Source of the DNA: a virus | IMG/VR virus record: IMGVR_UViG_3300044609_001261 | Location: 1-45,162 of that record | Reading direction: 5' to 3' (one strand) | DNA length: 45,162 bases | Shown here: positions 9,094 through 21,000 of the stretch, piece by piece | Position numbering within the stretch: position 1 is the first letter of the stretch | Layout: the number at the start of each line of letters is the position of its first letter | Made by a program: the position numbers and the translations under genes | The notes under the pieces: generated by a model | Told to the model about the DNA's origin: nothing | The model's input: the letters and a program-made list of their open reading frames with translations, nothing else | Database searches by the model: none

Positions 9094-12000
9094 TTAGATG
9101 TAAATAGTGTCAACTGCAATTGTAGAAGGTTCGGCGGAAACTGTTACGGTAGATTCTAGGTGAACCTTCTTGTTGAATCTAGTCATATTTATGTTCATTA
9201 GAGACCATTCAAATGCAGATAGATCACCGAATGTAGGTCTTACGGAGAGATGTGCAACATCTTTGGACCACCACCACCATCTGTTGCCGATTGGCTGGAC
9301 TTGATTTTCGGTATTAAGTAGTGGTGTCGTGTTATAACTTCTACGTCCAATGTTGAATGCGAAGTTGTAACCATTTGCACCTGCCATTTCGGAAGACATT
9401 ACATTATCACCTTTGAGGTTTGTTGTTCCTCTATTTGTTACTGGATTATCAAACTGAACCTTCTTAAGACCTCTTGTTCTGAGGATCCATGCCTCACTTG
9501 AAGCAGGAACTGCAGGACCAGGAGCAGTTAATCTAACTCTATTATAGTCAATTAGATGCAATACAAATCCAACAAAGACATAGTTTGAACCACTCTTATA
9601 ATATAGTGCATCACCTCTTGCAATCTTAGCACTTGCGTTGATAAATGTTGCTCCTCCAGTTGGAGATCCAGCTGAAGTTGCAGTGAATAGAGTTCCAGCA
9701 TTATTATTTGGAGCACCGTATTGGGTGAAGTCAGTTCCAGATATTGCAGTTCCAGGTACAGAACCAACAGATCCAATAATATAATCAGTACCTACAACAA
9801 TTGCGTTTGATCCATTTGCAGTTAATTCATAACCATCTAGGATATGACCACTATTAGATCCACCAAAAGTAATATCAGTTTGACCAGCAGTTAGGGAGAA
9901 TGTATAGTCACCGACTCTTTGATAGATTGAAGATGTATATGCAGAAGGTGTATATGACTGTGCATAATTAATGATCATGGTTTCTTGTAGTCTGGTATTA
10001 TTACCAGTTCCCCAGCGAATATCCCCCCACTTACCAGATACTCCACCTCTATATTTGAGATCTTGATATCTCCAGGTAATTGTATTGAGTTTCTTGATTC
10101 TGCTATTAGAGATAGAATTGAATGTGCTAGACCACTTATATGGTTGATATGCGAGAGGACCAATGCCACCTTCATGATACCAACCTGCCCACCATCTATC
10201 ATCAAGTAGTTTCTCACTTGTATGCATTGAGAGATAAATGTTCTCAGTATTGAGGTTAGTATGTTGTACTGGGTTTGGACATGAAGAACCAGTGAGTGCT
10301 TGGTTATTCTCCATCAGATAGATTGGTTGTGAAGAACTGAAGAATGTATCAGTTCCATTACCATGGAAGTATCTGAAGTTTGGTGAGAATGCCTGGGTAT
10401 TATAATCTGGAGAATCAGTTAAACCAAAGTGTGTCCATGCTGGACGAACAGGTTGTGCAGCCAGCCAGATACTATTACCTCTCTGTCTACCCCAGTTGAT
10501 ATTTAAAGCACCAGAAGATGATAGACCAGTTACCTTGACACCATCAACTGTTCTTCCGAAGTTGCCTACCCAGCCAAAGCTACCATAGATACCCTTACCA
10601 TTGTTTAGAGTACGGTTGACATACCAAGAATTCCAAACCCTAAATTGTGCAAACTCTACAGATCCACCGAACTCACTGTGCATAAATCTCATTGCAACAG
10701 GTCCATCATACTTGAATAGATCACTTGAATGTGCAACAAGAATATCGCTAACTGATAACCAATCAGATGGAGTTGGATGTGTTGAATATAGAATATTATC
10801 TGGAGAATCAAGAGTTACAGTTGAATATCCATCTGGGTCTAACGATGCATCAGTTACAGTGAGTACAGTTCCTGATACCAATTTGAGTGATGGTTTTGGC
10901 ACAGAGAATAGTAGTCTCTCGCCATTTGTAAATCCACCAATATAGTTTACATCATATTCAAATGTCTCTCTTGAAGTTGGTGAATTGGTTGTTAACCTTG
11001 CCTTCAAGTAAATATCTTCTCCACCAATATTTTCAATGTAAATTGTCTCATCTGGCAGATTTGTTCTGAAGGTTAGTGCCTGTCCGTTTGTCAATCCAGT
11101 TGAAGTGATATTTGCACTTAGAGTAATCTGAGTTGATGTTATGTTTGTAATGGTTGTATTTGCAGGAATATTGTTTCCAGAAACACCATCTCCAACATTC
11201 AATCCACTTGTAGAAGACATAGACACAACTGCTTGACCAGCAGCTGCTGTTGCATTTGTATTGATTGTTCTGTTATAGAAGAATACTCCACCAGCAAAGT
11301 CGTAATCTACATATTTAATATCAGCAGAATTTACAGTATTTCTGAGTTCTAGTCTTGGTACGAATGATACAATTCCACCACTCTGATTAACTTCAGAGAC
11401 ATAAAGAACTAGGTCTTGTGGGTATCTTGGGTTATCATAGTTAAATACTGCACCTCTAATGATTAAGAAGTCATTCATTGCATATCCAGAACCTGGAGTA
11501 TCAATAGTTAGAGCAGTTACTTCACCTCTAGAACCAATTGTGAAGGATACAACTGCACCTACACCAGTATTTGCGGCACTGCCACCTAGAGTTACAAGTG
11601 AACCTCTCCATGGATCAGATGTATTTTGTGAAATTTGACCTGCGTTGTTATAGTATACACCAAACTGACTAATAGGTTGTGCAATTATACCCGCATAAGT
11701 CGCATCAGGAGTAAGATTTCCTACAGTAGGTGTAATACCGTAGTCAACATAATAAGTTGTGTTATTATAGACATATGATGTAATTGGAGCTACTGTTGAT
11801 AGAGTATTTTCATCGGTAATGAATGAGTGTGAACCACTTGTGTTGCCGAATACATAATTATCACTTTGAGCACCAGTCTTATCAGTATATCTTCTGTGAG
11901 TAACTGTGTATGTTCCAGGTCTTCTGAATCTATCTTCACTACCATAGTAACTGACTGCAGATCCAATGAATCCCTTGAGTGCATCTCCTTCATTAAGTGA

Positions 12001-15000
12001 AATATTTCTGATATTGATATATCTTCTATTTCCACCTACAAATCTTGTATCTCTTCCAACTCCTTGGATTAGAGTATTTGCTTCATATGTATATTTGACA
12101 GTATCCCCAGATTGAATTCTTCCAGATCTATTAGGAAGTCTGATTTGATTTTGGTTTGTAGTTAGAAGTGGTAAGTTGGAGTTTAGATAACTACCACCAC
12201 TTCTTGGATATGACCAACCACCCATATTGATGGAGATAAATCCGAAGTTTCTTGAATCCTCATGTGATAGACACTCTGGGTTTGCACCTGAGCCATCAAC
12301 TGCAGTTCCACCATAATTGATTGGATCTGAGAGATGTAGTCTGATTACATTACTTGCACTAACTTTTTCAATATCAGAGATTCTTGACTTGAATACATTA
12401 GTAAATCTATCCCATGGATGTCCCTCAGTATTAAATGCAGGAATAATATAGAATTCAGTTTCTGAATCTAGATTTGCAAGTAGTGGGTTAGAAACTATAA
12501 ATGTAATTTCTTCATTTGCAGTAAATTCTACTGATTGGTTACTGATTGCAGCAGTAGCATTTTGGTTTAACGTAATTGTATAAGTAAAGTTAGGTGAAGT
12601 TCCAGCTCTGTTGACAGAAGAAATTCTGGTTCCAGTTGGAATACTTGGATGTATTACTCTAATTCCAGGAACGAGTCCGAATGCAACTGATGCAGCACCT
12701 GTGAGAGTGAATGTATTAGAACCTTGTGCAATTGTAATGTTTGCAGTTCCGATGCCTGTTGATGTGTCTCCATTTAGAGGAATACCATTTAGTCTATCAA
12801 GACCTCTGGTTGATTCAATGATTGATAGAGGATCAACAACTCCAAAAATTGCTTGTTCTGATCTACCATTAATAAATGTATTTACATTATTGGCAACTTG
12901 ATGTGGAGCAGCAATATTTTGGAAGATAATTCTTCCTGAAGTTTCATTAGTTTGATCATTAAAATCAGCAGTTGCTCTCTTGGTGTTAATAATTTCACCA
13001 AAGATTAAGTTATCTCCAATTCTATTTCTAGATGATGGGGTAGCAGCAGTTCCACTTGCAGTACCAACTCTAAACTTGTAGAGTTTTGGCCAGGAATCAA
13101 ATGTATCATTTGTTCCTCTTCTATACCAGCTTTGAGCTATATTTCTATGTGGTAGGGAAACAATTTGACCCACTTCAAACTTCTCAGCATCTTCATTTAG
13201 AGTGTCTGCAGAGCTAGTGACATCTACATATGCTCTATTGGTTGTAGTAATACCAGTGTGAGTTAGATATGAAGTGGATAGAGTTGTGTAACCGATTGCA
13301 GCAAGTCGCTTATATGTTGATGCAGTTGTATCAACTGGATCTGCAAGTTTAATTTCAGTAGCAACTAGGTTGTTAACAGAAATTGTTGGAGTTGCAACAG
13401 TTGGGTTAGTTGGATCGCCAGGCTGTAGATTCTCAGTAATATCAAGACCATCCCAATCATGAATATATGAAGGCCAATACTTAGTATTACTTCTAGTAAT
13501 AGTTAGTCTATAACCAATTAGATTATTCACAAATATTTTATTAAAGTCGCAAAGTTCTAGTTCACCGATTTCACATCTACCTGCAGATGGCCAGTATCTT
13601 AGAATATTATCATCTTCAAATAGATCAAATCTTGATACTAATTCGCCATTTGCAAGTGTTCTGTTATATGTAATATTATATGATTCTTCTTCTAGTCTTA
13701 CTACTAGTGAAGTTCTGATATCCTCTGGATTTGCTGGGTTTGCATACTGATAGATGCCTAGATATGGCTTTCCAAGAGTACTCTTGGCAATCTTATAGTT
13801 TTGATCGCCATACTGAATGTAGTTGCCTGGAGCAATAATAGACTTAGCACGCTGTAGTGCTGCCTTAATACCAGTTAAACTTGTTTCGATAAAGTTATTT
13901 ACAATAAATGTGTTGTTAGCAACTGCAGAGATGATTTCACCTGGCTCAAACATTTCATAATCAACATCAGTGATGTTTGTTCTAACTCTTGCAGTTTCTA
14001 GAACTGTAATTTCATAGTAATCATTTCCAGTTACAGGGTATCTTAGAACATCATTTTTATTGTTATTAAGACCTAATGAAATGATATCGAAGGAAAGAAT
14101 ATTTCCTGCCCCATCTGTCTCTAATAAGGCTTTAATCTTATCTCCAGATGTTTGTGTCTTATTTGTATTGGTGAATTCAATTACATTTAAACTTGATCCA
14201 GATACTCTTGAAAGAGTTGCAATTCCATTTCCTCTCTTGACAATAGACACATCTTTTGGATTTGCAAAGATTGATTTCTTTTGTGCAGAATCAAAACCTA
14301 GTTCATACTTGGAATAAGTGGTTCCGTCAGCATTTGCAATCTTCTTGTATCTAGTTGTTAGAGTTGCAAGATAGTTAAATCTCTGTGATGGAATAAAGTT
14401 GGTTAGAAGTTGTAGTTGGAAACCAGACCAGTCAGTAATATTCGCAGTAGAATCATAGTTATTATATTCAATATTTCCAGAATATGTAATTTCAAAGTAT
14501 GCAGTAGTTCCCTGCTTATAGAAGTTAAATGTTAAAACAATAGCAAGTACTGAGTCTACATTACCACCTCTTACAATTTTGGTGTAGTTAGGATAAACGT
14601 TTTTAGCAATTAATTCTGCTTTATCCTTTTGAGTTTGAGTATCATAAGGTAAGGTGAACACAAGTGTCTTGGAATTTAAAATCTTACTTGAGTCAGGATG
14701 TCCACCAGATACTCCTGCAGCAATATTAATAAATGTATTATTAAATCTTAAATTATTTCCATCTAGACTTGAAGAAGTGCTTCCACTATAAGAAATATTC
14801 TGAGTTGTAAACTTCTCATCTAGAATAACAGTTGTCTTGAATGATGTATTATTGGAATCATATTTAGGAATTGCAGAAATGGTTTGAATTGGGAATGTTC
14901 TGGAGTCATAGTCAACTCTCTTGCCTGATGGTAGGAAGTTTGGCTCGATGTAAAGATTATTAGACTTAGAGAATGTGGTATAATACTTGAAGAGAATATC

Positions 15001-18000
15001 ATCTCTACTTACATTAATTCTCTTGAAATCATTATTTCCAATTGCATTAATAACAGTAGTTCCTCTTGGCTCAATGAGATCTACAGAGTGACCATATCCA
15101 AACTTATTGGTTGCAATGAGTCTATTTGCAAGTGGTGAAGTTGCAGAATTATCATTTCCAGAATATAATAATGAAGACCAATCGAGAGTTAGATTTCCTC
15201 TAATTCTTACGCCATTAATGTAGATTTGACCATTATTTGTGGAAATGATGCCACCATGATATGCACCGCCATATGTGTTTGAAATATCTGATGCGTCTGA
15301 GAATGCACCAATTGTAACATCAGAAAGTCTGATTTCATTGGTACTACCAGGAATTCCATTGATCTTGATTAAGCTTGCACCTAGATTTCCTACTGATGGA
15401 GCTGCAACAGTTGGGAACTTCTTACGAGTTACTCTATAACTATTTGCATAGTTGATAAATACCTTTCTACCTCTTGTATCCATTCCAGAGCCACTAAGTC
15501 TGTAACCAGAGCCAGCTTGAGATAGGTTGTACTTAGCAATTCTTTCAAATTCTTGGTCACTTACGAATCCAGTAGTTCTTCTTCTATCTTGACCAATTGT
15601 AACACCATCAATTGTAAATACCTGACCATCAAGTAATGCATAACCATTAATATCTGCATAGCTAAATCCAGAGAATGCACCGAGAACTGAAGAATTTGCT
15701 CCAGAGTTATCTGGGTGTGATGCAACTGCAGAAGCATTCACTTCAAGTAGATAGTATCTTTCATTCTGCCTACCATAAAGTCTTCTAAAACCGTTGGGGA
15801 ATACTGGAACTGTTATACTATACTCTTCATTATTATTTCCAATTTGTACAGTGATTGAAGTATGCTTTGCCATATCAAACCACTGTGGGTAGATCTTCTT
15901 GGCAGGAACAATTGAACCAACTGTAATTGTAATGTTATTTGAAGAGCTTCCTCCGAGTGAGGTGCCTGGAATTGTTAGAATATCTCCAATTTTATATCCA
16001 GAACCTGGAGTTGCAACTGTTACTGATGTATATGCACCACCACTTCTAGTTACATTAAAGGTTGCTCCTGTTGAACCTGCGGTGCCACCTGTAGCAGCAA
16101 CTGCAAGATAAGTTTGATCTCCAGTAACTGCAAAACCAAGTCTGCTGAAGGAGTTAACTCCGCCGAATGATGCACTTGGATTTAGGTCAATTACGAGGTT
16201 GATTGTATCTCTCTGATATCCCGCAACGATACCAAAGATTTCTGGAGTATCGAATTCTGTATCATCATAACCTTCACCAGATGAAGTATATGACTTGGGT
16301 AGGAATTCTCTTCTCTTCTCTAGACACCAGTTGTAAGTTAGTGAAACAAACTCATCACCATCACGGTTGGTGAATACTAGATATACACCATCAGATAGAT
16401 TGGTTGCAGATGTAAAATCAATATCCTCATCAGCAGAAGATCTTCCATCAGTTGGATCATATAGAGCACAAATAAGTTCAATTCCTGTCAAAGTAGAACC
16501 ACTAATTACTTTTTTGACATCAAGAACTTTTGTCTTCTTGGTTGATGCAGTTACACTTCCGGTTGTTGCATTTGGGAAGTAATACATGGTTGTGCCAGGA
16601 ATTACATAATCTCTTAACCAATTAAATTTCTGTAAATCAGAAGAAGTTGTGAAGTTAGATGCAGTGAATACAAACTTGATAAATCTTGAATCTTTTGAAA
16701 TAAAAGTTGTTGAGTCTACAGTTGGATTTACAATAGCACCAGAAGCATCAGTTAGAGTTTGATTATTCACATAGTATGAGAACAGACCCTTACCTGCAGA
16801 TGCAGAATTATAAGTTGTATGGAATGCAAGACCACCTTGAATATTTGCAGTTGATGCAGGGAATCCAGCAGATTGTTTTACATACCATGCCTTTCTAACT
16901 CTTCTTCTTGCAACGATTGTTGAAGGATCTGATGAGTAAGAATTATCAAGAATTTCATTTCTTGTAATTGCTTCGTTTAGACCTAGGAAGTGAATATTGG
17001 AAATGTTTAGTCCGCCAGTCGAGGTAATGTTGTCTCCAATGCTTGAAACATAGAGATTATCAGTTCTTCCTGCCCAGGTATTTGAGAATCCAGGACTTCT
17101 GAAGAAGCTTACAGAGTCTCCAGACTTAACTTCACTTAGGGAGTATCCGCCAATTCTACCAGCAGATCTCTTAGCGAATTCTTTAGAGTACTGTTCACTA
17201 GTTGATTGTACACCTGAACCATTGATGACTAGTTTACATGGGAAGTTAGCACCAGTTAGTCTGTAATATCCAGGCTTCATGATGAGTTCCACTTCATCAT
17301 TTGGTCCAAATGATTGATCAGTTGCAAATTTAGCAACCTGAGTTAGATTTTCAAATGGTTGGAAAGTCTTAACAGCACGCTTAGTTTGTAGGTTTGCACC
17401 TAGAGCCTTAGATGTAACTGGGTTTGGAACAATTGAATCTGTATACTTAGTATCAATATCGCCAGTATATGGAACTGGTTTCTGTGGTAGAGTATATAGA
17501 GTTGCACTTTCAATGTCTACATCTTCACTGATTGATTCTACATCTGGAATAAATGCAGTCTCAAATGTCCACTTATCTCCATAAGATGCATAAGTTTGAC
17601 AACCAGTAAAGAAGATTTTGGTAGCTGAATCATCAATATAAGTTACATTGTTATCTCCACTTGATTGAGTATCAACTCTTCTGAGTAAGCAAAGTTGATT
17701 TGTGAAAGATGAGGTTTTGAAGTAGATGAATGTAGTATATCTTACATTTCCAGAAACACTGTTTCTGATTGTTACTGCACCTCTTGTTGGAATTGCATTC
17801 CAGAAGTTTGGATCAACGGAGATTCTTACCGAGGTATCTCTTACAGGAGTGTCAACAATATTAGATACAACATTTTGACCTAAAGTTCCTCTTACATATT
17901 GTGTATCAGCAATTGCAACATCATCGCCAATTACTGAAAGTACAGATGAATAATTCCTTAGAATTGTATGTAGATTGTACTGTGAAGATTTTGGAAGTAC

Positions 18001-21000
18001 ACTAGTTACATAGTCATAATATGACATGTAGTTTTGTGTTGATGAAATACTAATAGTATTATTAGTGTAATCTATATCATCATACTGTAGGGAAATATTA
18101 ATTGTTGGATTGAAGTAGTACTTAACTCCACCAACAGTTACATAATCTTCTGAAGTAACTTGAGCAAGAGTCATCTCAAGATCAATTCTACCAAATGGAG
18201 GCATACCACTTGTGTCAACAAGTCTTAGTCTATCAATTGCATAGAATGTTCCATTAGATACTGTGGAGAATGTAGCTCCAGTTAGAGTTACTTGAGTTCC
18301 ACTGTCTACTGTTGCAATCGTTGCTTCTCCAACAATACCTAAACCATTTAGGTTTGCAATCTTCATTCCAGGATACATTGCTGCAGTGCTTGAAATGCCA
18401 CTTAAAATACCGCCAGTGGTTAGACTTGCATTAAATGTAGTTGGAACAGTTAGACCAGTTACTGAGTCTAATTGAACAGAGTTTAGGAATGTTCTGCTCA
18501 ATGGTTCAATATAGATTCTATTGTTGTCTAGGTTGACATTAGATGCAGATAGAATCTTCTTCTTGATTCTCCATGCATCAAGGAACTTAGGTGAAACATA
18601 GAGTCTGTCATTGGTATCAGTTGCAATATAACCAGTCTTCTCTGGTCTTGCACCCTTAGTGAAACCATAACCTTCTGGACCACCTTCTGGGAACTTCTCG
18701 CCATTGAGAATCTTATTGTTCGCAATGAACATTCTATCTGTTACATACAGAGTCTGAATGTTAGCTCTGTCAGAAACAGTCAGTCTTGCAGTAGTAAAGA
18801 AGTTTGATAGGCCCTTGAGTAAGTTCTGTGATGCAGTGTTTCTTGCAGTAGTTGCAATTACATTGATAACAGTGTTGGCAATTCTGTTCTCAATATCTGA
18901 TACATCAACACTATTAGATTCTGAAGATTTACGAACCTTAGGAACATTAAGTGTAGTAGATGACTGACCACCTGCCTGAATAACTTGGTTTCCAATGTAG
19001 AAGTCACCTTGAGAGTTTGTACCAGATGAAGCAACGAAACCACCTGCGTTTTCGTAACCTTGAACGATGAACTGTTCGTATGCTTTGAGAACTCTAGTCT
19101 GTAGATTTGGGAAACCAGTTGAGTAGTTACCGGGACCAATACCGATATATTCCCAAGTGTGTGAAGAAGCACGGAGAATAGATGGTCTATAAAGTGGTAT
19201 AGTTGGTGCAAGTGCGAGTAAAGTATCTGATTCGTTATCTACTGTAGCTCCGCTAGAAATTGATGTGGTGCTTGAAGATACACAAACAATCTTTCTTGAT
19301 TCTTCATCAGATTGAATACCATAAGCGTTATCATCTGTAGATGCACTAAATGTTCTGCCAGAACCAATTCTATAACTGCTTCCATAGGTATTGAATGAAG
19401 TTGAGATAGTTGAGAAGCTGGCCTTACCACTTCTGCTATCCCATGCAGCAACTGGTGCAACATCAATTGCAGTGGTAGTTGCAGCGTCTCTGGTTGCATA
19501 GCAAAGATTGAGTGCTCGTACAAGTCTATGGGCTGCTTCTGCAGTTACAGAAGTCATTGCAGGAACTTCTGCAAATGGAGTACCAGACTGACCGCTATGA
19601 TAATACTTTTTGTTTGGAACAGAAACATCTTTTGCTCTATATCCACCAGTATTTGCACCATTGCCAAATACATATTCAACCATACAACGGGAATCCATTT
19701 GTGGTGGGTTCCAGAGTACTCTTGGGTTGGTAATATTTCCTTCTTCGTTGGTTGATGGATATAAGTAGTTTATATTAGACTGTACTCTATAATTGTTATC
19801 ATTTCTGTAAAGCTCAGAAAGATTATCTGCAACAATTGTCTGGAATTCGTCATCACGGGTGATAGTGACAGGAGTATTCTTGTAATTTCCAATGTCTCCA
19901 TCAACAAATCTATCAATATCTGCTCTAAGAATAGTTAGATAGTATACTCCATCACGAATTCCTCTTTCCCAAGAATCAATTTCTTGGACATCATAAACCA
20001 TGAAACGATAATTTGCATATGGAATTCCATCTGGATCATTTCCGCCAGCAGTTCCTTTAATGATAAATCTTTTTTCAGGTGGCTTTGGAGTTACTGCAGT
20101 GGTTTTAGGAATTACATACTTAACTCTCCAGAGAAGATCATTTGGAACAGATCCTCTGGTATCTACAAACTTAGCAGAAGTCACTGAGCCAGGGAATGAT
20201 TCCCAATAAGTTAGAACATTAATATCTTCAGTAACTGAAACTACTTGGCTGCTTCCATCAGCAAGAGTTTCAGTTTTGGTGGTGAATTGAGTTTCAATAG
20301 TTTGTGAGAATAGGAAGTCAGAAACATATGTTCTTGATGAAGCATATTCAGGATCAATCTTTAGATATACTTTCTGTCTTGCAGGATCCCAGAAGTAACC
20401 AATACGCTGATTGTTATTTGGAACTTGGGAAGTTGAATCTCCAGTACCAGCAGTTAGCTCTAGAACTGCTTCATAAGTTGAAATGCCACCATTAGCATTG
20501 TCTACTTGGTTTGCAATCTTACAATCTTCTGCTGCAAGTAAACCAGTTGCAGTATAATATTCTCTGAAGAGATTATAGTTATTGTTTGCACCGAAGGTTA
20601 GGAATCTCTTGGTTATAGTAGAACCATTATTAACATCAGTGGTTTCAATTACAAGTTCTGGGATGTCATCTTCGCTGAGAACTCCAGGAATATCCAAATA
20701 TACTTTAAATGAGTTGCCAGTTGCTGAGCTAAAGTTAATTTTTGCTTGCTTCCAATCTTGTTCTGCCTTTGTAGCAGATTCACCTAGGTTTGCTCTCCAA
20801 GTCTCTGTAGCATTAATTGGATATAATTCAGTGAACTGTGAAGTTCTATTGATACCTGTAGGTGGAATGAGTGCAGTAATCTTACCAGATGCAGATGGAG
20901 GATCGACCTGGAACTTATTACCAACTGCTCTGAGTGAAATTTGACCGAAGTTGGAGTTGGAGTTGGTGATAGACATATCACCACCATTAACTGCCAAGAA

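Noticed and set aside
9106-9112. TTGACA on the minus strand near the end of the 4615-aa gene
   Set aside because: No -10 element is found at 16-18 bases, and the bases are needed for the last codons of the gene.
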